DNA of 64,000 bases from Massilia sp. Mn16-1_5 (GTDB lineage Bacteria; Pseudomonadota; Gammaproteobacteria; Burkholderiales; Burkholderiaceae_D). The stretch spans positions 248,001 to 312,000 of the forward strand of contig NZ_PPXQ01000003.1 in NCBI RefSeq assembly GCF_004798585.1, in the 5' to 3' direction. The translations under genes and the position numbers were made by a program. Shown here piece by piece: positions 1 to 9,087 of this stretch. How positions within the stretch are numbered: position 1 is the first letter of the stretch; each line of letters starts with the position of its first letter. The notes below the pieces were generated by a model. That model worked only from the letters and a program-made list of their open reading frames with translations, did no database searches and was not told the origin of the DNA.

Positions 1-1
1 A

Positions 2-2725
2 TTGTCGTTCCTCGATCCAGCCTGCGGTTCGGGCGGCATACTGGTCGAGGCCTTCGCCGCCATCGAGGCGCTGCAGGAACCGGGCTGGCGCGATGTGATC
101 GTCCTGTCGACCAGTGCCCATCTCGACCCGGCGACGCTGCTGGGACAGCCTGCCGCGCTCGACATCACTCTGGCGAACGGTGGCCGCGAGCGTTTCTCCG
201 GCGAGATCAACGAAGTGGCGATGCTCGGCAGCGACGGCGGCCTGGCGCGCTACCGGCTGCGCATCGTCCCCTGGATCTGGCGCCTGGGGCAGGTGCGCAA
301 CAGCCGGGTATGGCAAGACCGCAGCGTGATCGAAATCGTCGACGCCGTCTTTGCCGCGTATCAGCCGCTGGCGCGCTGGCGCTGGAGCGACGACACCGCT
401 GCTTGCACGGGACAGGCGTTGCTACGCAGCTATTGCTGCCAGTACCGAGAAACCGACCTCGACTTCGTCCAGCGCCTGCTGGCGGAAGAGGGCCTCGGCT
501 GGCGTTGCGAGCAGGGCGCAGACGGTGTGGCCGTGGTCCTGTTTGCCGACAGCACCAGCCTTGGCGCCGTGCCCGACGACACCAGCAGCCCGGTCCGCTA
601 TCACGGTGTGCGTTCGGTCGAGGCCAGCGACACGGTCCAGGCCTTGAGCGCACGGCGCCGCCTGCACGCCTCGCTCACGACCGTATTAAGCTACGACTAC
701 AAGGCCAAGGGCGCCGTCGCCGCGAGCTCGCCCGCCCGGCTGGCGCAGGGCAAGAACTTGCCCATGCTCGAATCCTACGATGTGCCCGGCCAGTACGCTT
801 ACGCCAACCGCGAGCAGGCCCGGCGTTATGCCGACCTGCGGATGCAGGAACAGGAAGCACGCGCCGCCCTGTGGGAGGGCCGTTCGACGGTGCGCACCCT
901 GCGTGCCGGCACGCGCCTCACGGTCAACGACATGCCGCTCGGCCGCTTGGCGGAAGAAGCGGCGTTCACGGTCTTGCGCGTGGCAAGCGTCGGTGTCAAC
1001 AACATGCCGCCCGCGGCGCAGCATGCGCTTGCGGAACTGTTCGGGCCGATTCCGGAATTGCTGGAAGAAGCGGCTGGGCGCGACCTTCCCGTGGACTTCG
1101 CGCGGGCCATCGTCCAGGCCCGCGAAACCGGCTACGCCAATTGTTTCGACGCCATGCCCGCCGAGCTGCCCTGGCGCCCGGACAGCCGCCAGTGCGCTCG
1201 GCCCACCGCGCGCGGCGCCCAAAGCGCAATCGTCATCGGCGCCGACGGCAATGATCAACCACAGGACGCCGACGAACTCCATTGCGACCGCCTGGGCCGG
1301 GTACGCATCCGCTACCACTGGCAGGACAGCGGACAGGCCAGCTGCTGGGTACGCGTGGCACAGCGCGCGGCCGGCGGCGGCATGGGCAGCCAGTTCCTGC
1401 CGCGCATCGGCCAGGAAGTGCTGGTGCAATTTCTCGAAAACGACATCGACCGCCCAATCGTCATCGGCGCCCTGTACAACGGCCAGGGGGAGGGCGGTAT
1501 TGCCCCGACGCCGGGCGGCCAGCGCACTGCCGACCCCGCATCGCCTTTCGTCCAGGCCCACGACCACGCGCCATCCGGACAGGCCAACCTGGCCGGTGGC
1601 AATAGCCCCGTCTGGCACGGCGCGTCGGCTGATAACGCGGGCCACCGCAACGGCGCCGCCCAGTGGGGTATCCGCAGCAAGGAATTCGGCGGCGCCGGCT
1701 ACAACCAGCTGCTGTTCGACGACACGGACGGCCAGGGACGCGTCCAGTTGCGCTGCACCCATGCCTCGACCGAGCTCAACCTCGGCCACCTGATCCACGC
1801 CGCCGACAACTACCGCGGCAGCTTCCGCGGCCTGGGCGCGGAATTGCGGACCGACGCCTACGGCGCCGTCAGGGCGGGAGCGGGCCTGCTCATCACGATC
1901 TACAAGATCCAGCACAGCGCCGCGGCGCGCGACGCGGCCGGCGAGGTCGCCGGTGCGCTCGCTCTGTTAAAGCAGGCAACGCAATGGGCGGACACCTTCA
2001 GTACGGCCGCGCAGACGCACCAGACAGTGGCGTTTTCCAGTCACCTCGGCGCCGGCAAGTCCAACGCCAGCGTTCTCGATGAAAAATCCGCGCCGCTCAA
2101 GGCCATGCTCGCGAGCGCATCCGGAGCGTCGGGCAAGGACAGCTTTGGCGCCGCCGATGCTGGGCTTCCACATTTCAGCGATCCCCTCATTGCCATCGCC
2201 GCGCAGGACGGTTTCGCCGCGAATGCCGGGCAGAGCCTGCAACTGGCGAACGGCGAAACGGTGACCGTCATGAGCGGGCAGGACACGCAATTTGTCACCG
2301 GCGGCCAGATGCGGGTTCATTCCGGGCAGGCGATCGGCATGCTGGGCGGTGCCGTAAAAGTTGGCGAGGACGGGCTCGGGCTGCACCTGATCACAGCGAA
2401 GGACGCCATCGATATTCAGGCCCAGGCCGACGAACTGAAGGTGCAGGCACGCGATGAGATCAATGTCGTCAGCGCGAACGCGCATATCGACTGGGCAGCG
2501 GCGAAGCGGATCAGGTTATCGACGGCTGGTGGGGCGAATATCACGATCGAGGGAGGGAATATTACGGTGCAGTGTCCGGGGAAGATCAGGGTGCATGCGG
2601 GGAAGAAGAGTTTTACGGGGCCCGTCAAACTGGTCTACGACCTGCCTGCGCTGCCGAACAGTATCTGCGTCGCCTGCTTGAAGAAATCGCTGGAAGCAGG
2701 CCCCGCATTCACGATGGTGGAATGA
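2..2725 (+). CDS. vgrG: VgrG type VI secretion spike protein, 5' end missing
   Basis: This is the trimeric spike that caps the type VI secretion tube and carries effectors into target cells. The frame is open from the window edge, so the true start lies upstream and the 907 visible residues are a minimum. Residues 1-350 read as the gp27-like base (an 'LSTSAHLDPATLLGQP' segment is typical). An OB-fold and gp5-like region with 'GRVRIRYHWQ' and 'PRIGQEVLVQF' spans about 420-500. A VgrG insert domain follows at about 550-640, and a DUF2345 beta-helix extension near 740-870 is rich in short glycine-containing repeats. The next gene starts one base after the stop, so the four genes to about 6.1 kb look like one operon. 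Family assignment is firm; the start is unknown. Confidence 0.93.
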   Translation: MSFLDPACGSGGILVEAFAAIEALQEPGWRDVIVLSTSAHLDPATLLGQPAALDITLANGGRERFSGEINEVAMLGSDGGLARYRLRIVPWIWRLGQVRNSRVWQDRSVIEIVDAVFAAYQPLARWRWSDDTAACTGQALLRSYCCQYRETDLDFVQRLLAEEGLGWRCEQGADGVAVVLFADSTSLGAVPDDTSSPVRYHGVRSVEASDTVQALSARRRLHASLTTVLSYDYKAKGAVAASSPARLAQGKNLPMLESYDVPGQYAYANREQARRYADLRMQEQEARAALWEGRSTVRTLRAGTRLTVNDMPLGRLAEEAAFTVLRVASVGVNNMPPAAQHALAELFGPIPELLEEAAGRDLPVDFARAIVQARETGYANCFDAMPAELPWRPDSRQCARPTARGAQSAIVIGADGNDQPQDADELHCDRLGRVRIRYHWQDSGQASCWVRVAQRAAGGGMGSQFLPRIGQEVLVQFLENDIDRPIVIGALYNGQGEGGIAPTPGGQRTADPASPFVQAHDHAPSGQANLAGGNSPVWHGASADNAGHRNGAAQWGIRSKEFGGAGYNQLLFDDTDGQGRVQLRCTHASTELNLGHLIHAADNYRGSFRGLGAELRTDAYGAVRAGAGLLITIYKIQHSAAARDAAGEVAGALALLKQATQWADTFSTAAQTHQTVAFSSHLGAGKSNASVLDEKSAPLKAMLASASGASGKDSFGAADAGLPHFSDPLIAIAAQDGFAANAGQSLQLANGETVTVMSGQDTQFVTGGQMRVHSGQAIGMLGGAVKVGEDGLGLHLITAKDAIDIQAQADELKVQARDEINVVSANAHIDWAAAKRIRLSTAGGANITIEGGNITVQCPGKIRVHAGKKSFTGPVKLVYDLPALPNSICVACLKKSLEAGPAFTMVE

Positions 2726-2726
2726 C

Positions 2727-3542
2727 ATGCTGATCGATGCCTTTCATTATGACGTATTCGATGAGCTCGATCAGCGCGCAGATGAGCTGATCGATTCAAA
2801 CAAGCTGTATCTGCTGATTGACGGTGCATTTGTTCCAGGTTTGCACAAAATGCTTGCCGCCGAGTGCAAATCCCTGTTGTTTGCCTCTCTTCCAGCTTGC
2901 AGCGACGAAGCGGCCGATGCGTCGCCATTCCTGACGCCTTACGTCCCGTCCGACAAACGGATGCGGTCGCTTCTGCATCGCTGCATCGGATGGCCCATGC
3001 TGAGCCTGATTGAAACATCCGAATCGCTGGCACAGTTGTCCGAGCGCTTGTCTGCATGGTGTGTCATCGAGGCCGACAGGCAACGCTTCAATTTCCGCTT
3101 TGCCGATACGCGGCGTCTGCCCGCGATTATCCGAACCCTCGAGCCAGCACAACGCATGCAGTTCCTTGGTCCTGTTGCGCGCTGGTCATATGTCAATCGA
3201 AATGGCTGCTGGGATGAATTCGATGTTGAAGGCGCCATGGCACAGCCCGCTATCAATCCTGTCTTGAATGACGGTCAGTTTGCCACCCTTGTCGATGACA
3301 GCAGGGTAGACGAGCTGCTCGTACTGCTCGGGGATCGAGGGTGCGAGGTAGGTACGCATCCTTCTATCAGCCATGCGCGGATGGTAGCCGCTCTACAAAC
3401 TGCGATCTCGGCAGAGCTGGCTGATGACAGCCTTCTCTCATGGTGCATTTGGTATTGGCAATACGCCGAAAATCAGCCCGACGGCATTGCAGGAGCGGCG
3501 TTCGAGATATGGAAAACAAGTTACCTTTTTGAGGAGCAGTAA
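2727..3542 (+). CDS. DUF4123 type VI secretion adaptor/chaperone
   Basis: DUF4123 proteins (Tap/TEC chaperones) load a cognate effector onto VgrG and are not themselves secreted. The 271-residue protein starts at an ATG one base after the vgrG stop. Its N-terminal 130 residues carry the DUF4123 pattern ('LYLLIDGAF', then 'SFxTP'-like and 'LLHRCIGWPM' segments, 'FRFADTRRLPAIIRTL'). Its position between vgrG and a lipoprotein/lipase pair fits the usual vgrG-adaptor-immunity-effector order and suggests it delivers the DUF2235 protein two genes downstream. The stop overlaps the next start (TAATG). Family is well supported; the effector partner is inferred from position. Confidence 0.85.
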   Translation: MLIDAFHYDVFDELDQRADELIDSNKLYLLIDGAFVPGLHKMLAAECKSLLFASLPACSDEAADASPFLTPYVPSDKRMRSLLHRCIGWPMLSLIETSESLAQLSERLSAWCVIEADRQRFNFRFADTRRLPAIIRTLEPAQRMQFLGPVARWSYVNRNGCWDEFDVEGAMAQPAINPVLNDGQFATLVDDSRVDELLVLLGDRGCEVGTHPSISHARMVAALQTAISAELADDSLLSWCIWYWQYAENQPDGIAGAAFEIWKTSYLFEEQ

Positions 3543-4279
3543 TGACTCGGTCGTTTTGGCTGCCGGTACTCCTACTCGGTGCATCTCTTTTGTCTGCCTG
3601 CGGAGAATCCACAGTTAGCGTCAGTCTGCATGGAGTCAACTACACCGTGGAACCGTTCACTTACATGGTCATGAATCCGGCGAAGCCCGATCAAATCGTC
3701 GGCGGAGAGCACATCGATTCCTTCAGCGCAGGCGGTACGACATGCTGCGCGACGCTGCCGCGCAAATGGCGGCCTGGGACCAAGCTTCACATTCGCACGA
3801 TCCACTGGCTGAAACAGCTGCCCGACGGCAGTCTGCCTGAGATTAAGCAAGCGCATGTTGTCGAGGTGCCGAAGTATGTTGACGGCAAACCGGGCGAACT
3901 TTGGGTCTTGCGTAACGCGGACGGGAGTATCGGGGTCGTTTCTAGCGATTTTCAGCCAGATCACGCGCAATGGCCAGGAAAAGTAAAAGGCTGGCCAGTG
4001 CCGTCGATTGAATACCAGCGCGAGAAATGGGAGGTATATCGAAAACATGAAGAAATCTTCGTAAGACTCTACGTTTCTCTCTTGGACGATTTAGGGGTGA
4101 ATCCTCAAAAGCATGCCGAATTTTTTTGGGCTGAGTCAAAAAAGAGCGCTCCCTCAGATCTAGAAGGATTTGAAGGTCCACATGATCAGAAATATCTTGA
4201 TTCTTTGCGTAAAGAATACGATGAGGGGCTTGAGAATAGTCTTAGATCATGGAAAACTATTATGGATCAAAAGGCATGA
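3542..4279 (+). CDS. DUF3304 lipoprotein, probable type VI immunity protein
   Basis: The 245-residue protein begins with a lipoprotein signal peptide: a hydrophobic stretch followed by the lipobox 'LSAC' with Cys20. It should therefore be anchored in the outer or inner membrane, facing the periplasm. The following region ('SLHGVNYT', 'TTCCATLPRKWRPG') matches DUF3304, which has no established biochemical role. Because it sits directly before a lipase-type effector and overlaps it by four bases (ATGA), it probably neutralises that enzyme in the periplasm, as lipoprotein immunity factors do for Tle effectors. The C-terminal 100 residues are hydrophilic and helical and come from a stretch lower in GC than vgrG. 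The immunity role is inferred. Confidence 0.75.
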   Translation: MTRSFWLPVLLLGASLLSACGESTVSVSLHGVNYTVEPFTYMVMNPAKPDQIVGGEHIDSFSAGGTTCCATLPRKWRPGTKLHIRTIHWLKQLPDGSLPEIKQAHVVEVPKYVDGKPGELWVLRNADGSIGVVSSDFQPDHAQWPGKVKGWPVPSIEYQREKWEVYRKHEEIFVRLYVSLLDDLGVNPQKHAEFFWAESKKSAPSDLEGFEGPHDQKYLDSLRKEYDEGLENSLRSWKTIMDQKA

Positions 4280-6144
4280 GTGCTAAGTTATCAATGCCGG
4301 TTGGGGTGGAGTTTAGTAAGGCTATCGATCTTGAAAATTTTTTTAGTAGCATACAAAAGAAGATAATCGGTAAGGAATTTGAATCTAGAGAGCAACCAAT
4401 AATCGGGGTGCCAGGAAAATCGTGCGAAACCAATCTTTTCTTCGGCTTCTTTTTTGATGGAACCAAGAACAACTATGTTCAAGCAGACGCTATAAAAAAT
4501 CATTCCAACGTCGCCCGACTATATGATTGCTTTCCAGGCTTGAGCGTGCCTGGTGTGCTACCTACTTCTACTGACTGGCAGCACAAGCCCGAGCGGTACA
4601 CACACTTTTTCAAGGTCTACATACCTGGTGTATCTTCACCATTTGCCCAGGTCGGCGATACAGGTGCTGGACTCGATGAAGCCACAGGTGGCGCTTCGGG
4701 GGCACTTGGTGAGCGCCGAATTATCTGGGCACTCCTACAGGCGATCAACAATATTCACCGATACTTCCTGAAAACACCACTGATCACGCAAGCTGAGATA
4801 GATTGCTTAATTCGGCGTATTTTTCTCAACAAGTATGCGAGAGCGATGATGACTAATCCGGGAGCCGCCTACAATGGGGTAGGAGGTAACTCAACCAACA
4901 TCCGTGCGCGGCAAGAATTCAAAAAAATCCTACTCAAGCTTAAGAGCGCCATTGCTCAGCACAGGCCAGATCCTAAAACTGGAAAGCCTGCAAAAGTTGA
5001 TCCAGCTGTTGTCAAAACAATCTATGTGTCGATATTCGGTTTTTCGCGGGGGGCGACACAGGCGCGGGTCTTCACAAATTGGCTCCAATCCTTGTGCAAG
5101 CTCGATGCCGAAGTTCATGAGCGTCGAGGGCAGATGTCGCTGGGCGGCTTTGATGTTGTCTTCGATTTTCTTGGGGTATTCGACACAGTTGCTTCAGTGG
5201 GTCTCGGTAATACGATGGGCAGTAATATGGCATTAGCCTTCCTTGATGGTCACGGCGCATGGGCAGATGCCGAGGATAGCCTAAGAATTCCGGCGGGCCT
5301 TAAATGTCTGCATCTTGTTGCTGCACATGAAGCGCGACGCAGCTTTCCGGTCGATTCCATTTCGGTTAACGGGAATCTGCCGGCGGGTAGTGAGGAGATC
5401 GTTGTTCCGGGTGTGCATTCGGATATCGGTTGCGGCTATAGTCCATGTCAACAGGGAAAAGGAACTGATGCGAATGGCGACGATATGCTGTCTCGGATTC
5501 CCCTACTAATGATGTATAAAGCAGCACGCATGAACGGCGTTCCGCTAAAACTCGAGACGGCGAACGCCATCGCAAAGAATCGCTTTGCACTGAAAGCCAC
5601 GACAATCGAAGCGTTCAACGCTTACATCTCAACGTGCCAGATTACGCAAGGATCAATCCATCAGATCATGCGCGAACAAGCGCGCAAGCAGATGGAGTGG
5701 CGTTTGATGCGTCGCGTCACGCAAAAGACACCACTGCAGCAAACAGCGAGCTTTCTGCGCGCCTCGAAGCTTGACCAAAGTGATCTGCAAGGCGCTGCAC
5801 AAGAATTTGAAGAAGAAATTGCCGCGTTTATTCGCTGGCGCAAAGAGAAAGGCCCTACGTTCCGCCCGGCCCAGCAAAAAATGGGTTTCGATAACGAGCA
5901 CCTGGCAGAGTGGGAGGAGATTGCCAGATGGTGGCAAGAGTCGCCACGACCGCCGGACGCAGTGGTCTCCTTTTTTGACAACTATGTGCACGATTCGCGC
6001 GCTGCATTCAAGATTGCAGGGGCACGAGAACCATTTATGGGTGGCAAAGCAGGATACTTGCGTTTTCGGAAGGTATATGGGGGGGAGGATGCGGTTCTGC
6101 TCTCGGCGAATTCCACCAATGATCCCGATAGGCTGGCCGGCTGA
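4276..6144 (+). CDS. DUF2235 alpha/beta-hydrolase, probable T6SS lipase effector (Tle-like)
   Basis: DUF2235 proteins include the Tle1-type phospholipases that type VI systems inject into rival bacteria. Visible signatures are the nucleophile elbow 'GFSRGA' (GxSxG, Ser near residue 257), a 'FLGVFDTVAS' strand and a 'GVHSDIGCGY' segment near 380-388 that carries the expected Asp/His region. The early 'FGFFFDGTKNN' is the family's N-terminal motif. I chose the ATG at 4276 because it overlaps the preceding stop as ATGA; an in-frame ATG at 4249 would add nine residues but overlap more. The product is about 622 residues, within the family range. Base composition drops between 4.1 and 5.0 kb, as is common for exchanged effector cassettes. 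Substrate cannot be read from the sequence. Confidence 0.85.
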   Translation: MSAKLSMPVGVEFSKAIDLENFFSSIQKKIIGKEFESREQPIIGVPGKSCETNLFFGFFFDGTKNNYVQADAIKNHSNVARLYDCFPGLSVPGVLPTSTDWQHKPERYTHFFKVYIPGVSSPFAQVGDTGAGLDEATGGASGALGERRIIWALLQAINNIHRYFLKTPLITQAEIDCLIRRIFLNKYARAMMTNPGAAYNGVGGNSTNIRARQEFKKILLKLKSAIAQHRPDPKTGKPAKVDPAVVKTIYVSIFGFSRGATQARVFTNWLQSLCKLDAEVHERRGQMSLGGFDVVFDFLGVFDTVASVGLGNTMGSNMALAFLDGHGAWADAEDSLRIPAGLKCLHLVAAHEARRSFPVDSISVNGNLPAGSEEIVVPGVHSDIGCGYSPCQQGKGTDANGDDMLSRIPLLMMYKAARMNGVPLKLETANAIAKNRFALKATTIEAFNAYISTCQITQGSIHQIMREQARKQMEWRLMRRVTQKTPLQQTASFLRASKLDQSDLQGAAQEFEEEIAAFIRWRKEKGPTFRPAQQKMGFDNEHLAEWEEIARWWQESPRPPDAVVSFFDNYVHDSRAAFKIAGAREPFMGGKAGYLRFRKVYGGEDAVLLSANSTNDPDRLAG

Positions 6145-6149
6145 GAGTC

Positions 6150-6187
6150 AAAACAAAAAAGGCGCCATGATCAATCATGACGCCTTC
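6150..6187 (-). terminator. Rho-independent terminator after tRNA-Lys
   Basis: On the minus strand a stem AAGGCGtc..ggCGCCTT with an inner ATGAT/ATCAT pairing is followed by a run of T. It lies just downstream of tRNA-Lys and may also end the convergent T6SS operon. Confidence 0.75.
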
Positions 6188-6206
6188 ATTGCTGCTACTA
6201 AATTCG

Positions 6207-6282
6207 TGGTAGGCCGTGCGGGATTCGAACCTGCGACCAACGGATTAAAAGTCCGCTGCTCTACCAGCTGAGCTAACGACCC
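6207..6282 (-). tRNA. tRNA-Lys (anticodon TTT)
   Basis: Read on the minus strand, the 76 bases form a complete cloverleaf. The acceptor begins GGGTCGT and ends in an encoded CCA. The D arm has 'AGCTCAGCTGGTAGAGC', the anticodon loop is 'CTTTTAA' (anticodon TTT), and the T arm contains the invariant 'GGTTCGAATCC'. It is a single gene rather than a cluster. No integrase or attachment-site duplication is seen beside it. Confidence 0.97.
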
Positions 6283-6294
6283 GAAAGAGGCAGC

Positions 6295-6300
6295 ATTATA
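6295..6300 (-). promoter_or_regulatory. -10 element of the tRNA-Lys promoter
   Basis: A perfect TATAAT on the minus strand lies 12 bases before the first base of tRNA-Lys. No good -35 hexamer is found at the ideal distance, so only the -10 is claimed. Confidence 0.6.
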
Positions 6301-6341
6301 GCCGGTGATTCGCGTTTGCGCTAGTGCCAACTAGCAGCAAG

Positions 6342-8165
6342 CTAAGCAGCCGACAGCGCCGCCGTCACTTTCAGCACTTCCTCGGCCGTCGTCGCGCCCT
6401 CGATGATCTTCATCGCACCCGCGATCCGCAGCGGCTTCATGCCATCCTGCACGCTCTGCTGCCGCAGACCGGCCAGGTCGACGGACTCGCCGATCAGGCG
6501 GGTAAAGGCCTCCGATACCGTCAGCAACTCGTACAGCCCAGTTCTGCCACGGTAACCCGTCTGGCGGCATTCGGGACAACCGATTGGACGATAGACTGTC
6601 GCCGGCTTCGGCAAGTTCCAGCTTCCGCCCAGGCTTTGCCAGACGTCGTCGCCCAGCTCGCCGTCGGGCGCCTTGCAGTCCGGGCATAGGGTGCGGACCA
6701 GGCGCTGGGCCATCACGCCGATCAGGGTCGCTTCCAGCAGGTAATCGGGCACGCCCAGTTCGAGCAAGCGCATCACGGCCGAGGGCGCGTCGTTGGTGTG
6801 CAGGGTAGACAGCACCAGGTGGCCCGTCAGTGCGGCCTGGATCGCCATCTCGGCTGTCGCCAGGTCGCGGATCTCGCCGACCATGATGATGTCGGGGTCT
6901 TGGCGCATGAGCGCGCGCACACCGTCGGCAAAGGACAGGTCGATGCCGGGCTGGACCTGCATCTGGTTGAAGGACGCTTCGACCATCTCGATCGGGTCCT
7001 CGACCGTGCAAACATTCACTTCGTTGGTCGCCAGCGCTTTCAGTGTCGTGTACAGCGTCGTCGTCTTGCCGGAGCCGGTCGGTCCGGTGACGAGGATGAT
7101 GCCGTGCGGGCGGTTCGTCAGTGCGTCCCAGCGCGCGGCGTCGTCGGGTGGGAAGCCGAGTTCCGGCAGGGTCTTGACGACGACTTCGGGATCGAAAATC
7201 CGCATCACCAGCTTTTCGCCGAAGGCGGTCGGCATGGTCGACAGGCGCAGCTCGACTTCCTGGCCGGCGGCGGTGCGGGTCTTGATGCGGCCGTCCTGCG
7301 GGCGGCGCTTTTCGATGACGTCCATCCGGCCCAGCAGCTTGATGCGCGCCGTCATCGCCAGCATCACGGCGGCCGGCACCTGGTACACCTGGTGCAGCAC
7401 GCCGTCGATGCGGAAGCGGATGACCGCGATCTCGCGCTTCGGTTCCAGGTGGATGTCCGACGCCCGCTGCTCGAAGGCGTAGCCCCACAGCCAGTCGACG
7501 ATGTTGACGATGTGCTGGTCGTTGGCGTCGAACTGTTTATTCGCCTTGCCCAGTTCGACCAGCTGCTCGAAGTTGTTGCGTAACGCCAGGTCCTGGGCAT
7601 TGGTCTTGTTGGCGTCACGAATCGATTTCGCCAGGCTGAAGAACTGGGAAATGTATTGCGCGATGTCGAGGGGATTGGCCAGCACCAGCTCGATGCGGCG
7701 GCGCGCGACCTTGGCGATCTCGGCTTCCCACTCGGTTGCAAACGGGTCGGCGGTGGCCACCGTCAGCGTCGTCGCGCTGATGTCGACCGGCAGGATGTTG
7801 AAACGCGCCGCGTAGCTGGCCGACATCACGTCCGCTACCTTGGTGAAATCGATTTTTAAAGGATCGATGCGGATGAAGGGCAGGCCGACCTTGGCGGCGC
7901 ACCATTCGCTCAGCACGTCCAGCGTCAGCAGGCGGTGCGGCGGCTGCTGCGAGACCAGCTTGCACTGGGCCACGCTGGTCAGCGGGTGCATCGAGCCCGC
8001 CGCATTCTTGAGAATGCCCTGGGCCTGGGCGAAATGCGCCTTGACCTTGTCCTTTTCGACGATACCGTCGGCCAGCAGCCACGAAAAAATGGTTTGCAGG
8101 TCGAGCCGGCGCGGGCGCGCCGGGGGGCGGGGGAGGGAAGCGGGCTGGGGTGCGTTGGCGTTCAT
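6342..8165 (-). CDS. GspE/PilB-family type II secretion or type IV pilus ATPase
   Basis: This cytoplasmic hexameric ATPase would power pilus or pseudopilus assembly. The 607-residue protein has an N-terminal GspE/MshEN-like region (to about 190). It is followed by the Walker A 'GPTGSGKTT' near 360, Asp-box and Walker B segments ('TVEDPIE', 'RQDPDIIMVGEIRD') and a His box ('TLHTND'). Two CxxC pairs (about 492 and 535) form the zinc-binding subdomain usual for this family. The ATG at 8165 opens a Pro/Ala/Arg-rich start. The gene is isolated from other gsp or pil genes, with a putative SAM-binding protein upstream, so which machine it serves cannot be told. The family call is firm. Confidence 0.9.
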   Translation of the reverse strand: MNANAPQPASLPRPPARPRRLDLQTIFSWLLADGIVEKDKVKAHFAQAQGILKNAAGSMHPLTSVAQCKLVSQQPPHRLLTLDVLSEWCAAKVGLPFIRIDPLKIDFTKVADVMSASYAARFNILPVDISATTLTVATADPFATEWEAEIAKVARRRIELVLANPLDIAQYISQFFSLAKSIRDANKTNAQDLALRNNFEQLVELGKANKQFDANDQHIVNIVDWLWGYAFEQRASDIHLEPKREIAVIRFRIDGVLHQVYQVPAAVMLAMTARIKLLGRMDVIEKRRPQDGRIKTRTAAGQEVELRLSTMPTAFGEKLVMRIFDPEVVVKTLPELGFPPDDAARWDALTNRPHGIILVTGPTGSGKTTTLYTTLKALATNEVNVCTVEDPIEMVEASFNQMQVQPGIDLSFADGVRALMRQDPDIIMVGEIRDLATAEMAIQAALTGHLVLSTLHTNDAPSAVMRLLELGVPDYLLEATLIGVMAQRLVRTLCPDCKAPDGELGDDVWQSLGGSWNLPKPATVYRPIGCPECRQTGYRGRTGLYELLTVSEAFTRLIGESVDLAGLRQQSVQDGMKPLRIAGAMKIIEGATTAEEVLKVTAALSAA

Positions 8166-8183
8166 GTTCCCTCGTCGTTCAGT

Positions 8184-8966
8184 TTATCGCGCTGACTGGA
8201 TGCCCTTGACCCACGATTTCGCCGGCAGTTTCGTTGCCGCGACAATGGCGGCCGCACGGGCGGCCAGGGCGGCGTCGTCGAGTGTGGGCCGGGTCTTGAA
8301 GCACAGGGCGACGACGTTCCCATCGTGCACCTCGGGCAGGCAGATCACGTGGTCGAAGGCGAAGTTCATCGCCTTGATGTTCTTGTTGTAGCTCGGGTGG
8401 TCGCCGAACAGGTTGACCGTCATGACGCCCTGCTCGGTCAGGCAGTCGTTACACGCGGCATAGAACTCGGGGGTATCGAGGACCGGGCCGCGCGCGGTGG
8501 CGTCGTACAAATCGCACTGCAGCACGTCGAAGACGCCGTGGTTGGCCGGGTCTTCGACGAAGTCGAGGGCATCCATCTCCAGGATTTGCAGGCGCTCGTC
8601 GCGCGGCGGCAGCTTGAACATCGTGTCGCAGATGGCGATCACCGAGGGATTCAGTTCGACGGCGGTTACTTGCGCCTCCGGAAACTGGCGATAGCAATAT
8701 TTGGTGAGCGTGGCCGAACCCAGGCCGAGTTGTGCGATCTGACGAGGAGACTCGATGAACAGCATCCAGGCCATCATCTGCTGCGCGTATTCGAGTTCCG
8801 GCCAGTCCGGCTTCCGGATGCGCATGGCGCCTTGCACCCATTCGGTGCCGAAATGGAGATAGCGCACACCGTCCTGTTCGGACAGCGTCACGGGAGCGAA
8901 TTTGGGTTTGCGCGCGGGGCGGCGCGAGGATTCGGCTTGTTCGATGGACTTGCGTTTGATAAGCAT
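8184..8966 (-). CDS. Spermidine-synthase-like SAM-dependent methyltransferase-fold protein
   Basis: The protein (260 residues from the ATG at 8966) has the Rossmann-like core of the spermidine synthase family. A 'LGLGSATLTKYCYRQFP' loop is the nucleotide-binding site, 'VTAVELNP' places an acidic residue at the end of strand two, and 'DVLQCDLYD' is the substrate-side strand. It is shorter than SpeE and its polyamine-binding residues are not clearly conserved, so it may act on another substrate; many such orphan relatives are unassigned. It lies 18 bases upstream of the GspE-like gene on the same strand and could be co-transcribed with it. An upstream ATG at 9026 would add 20 residues of low plausibility. 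Confidence 0.78.
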   Translation of the reverse strand: MLIKRKSIEQAESSRRPARKPKFAPVTLSEQDGVRYLHFGTEWVQGAMRIRKPDWPELEYAQQMMAWMLFIESPRQIAQLGLGSATLTKYCYRQFPEAQVTAVELNPSVIAICDTMFKLPPRDERLQILEMDALDFVEDPANHGVFDVLQCDLYDATARGPVLDTPEFYAACNDCLTEQGVMTVNLFGDHPSYNKNIKAMNFAFDHVICLPEVHDGNVVALCFKTRPTLDDAALAARAAAIVAATKLPAKSWVKGIQSAR

Positions 8967-9087
8967 AGGGCGACCTGGTTGAATCGTCCTATTATCAGGT
9001 GCGGGGTTCCCGCTGCGCAAGCGCAACGGGAAGAGGTCGGCGTGGAGAAGGAGGGGGCGTCCTCCGCGCCGATGGCAAGCTTACAAA

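Noticed and set aside
2..50. The first codons of the window read 'FLDPACGSGGILVEA', like motif I of a DNA methylase.
   Set aside because: The frame continues without a break into the VgrG base domain ('LVEAFAAIEAL' fits the usual VgrG N-terminus), so I treat the resemblance as chance rather than a methylase-VgrG fusion. It also is not in frame with the truncated methylase at the other end of the window.
6207..6282. tRNA-Lys as an island attachment site.
   Set aside because: No duplicate of the tRNA 3' end and no integrase were found in the flanks.
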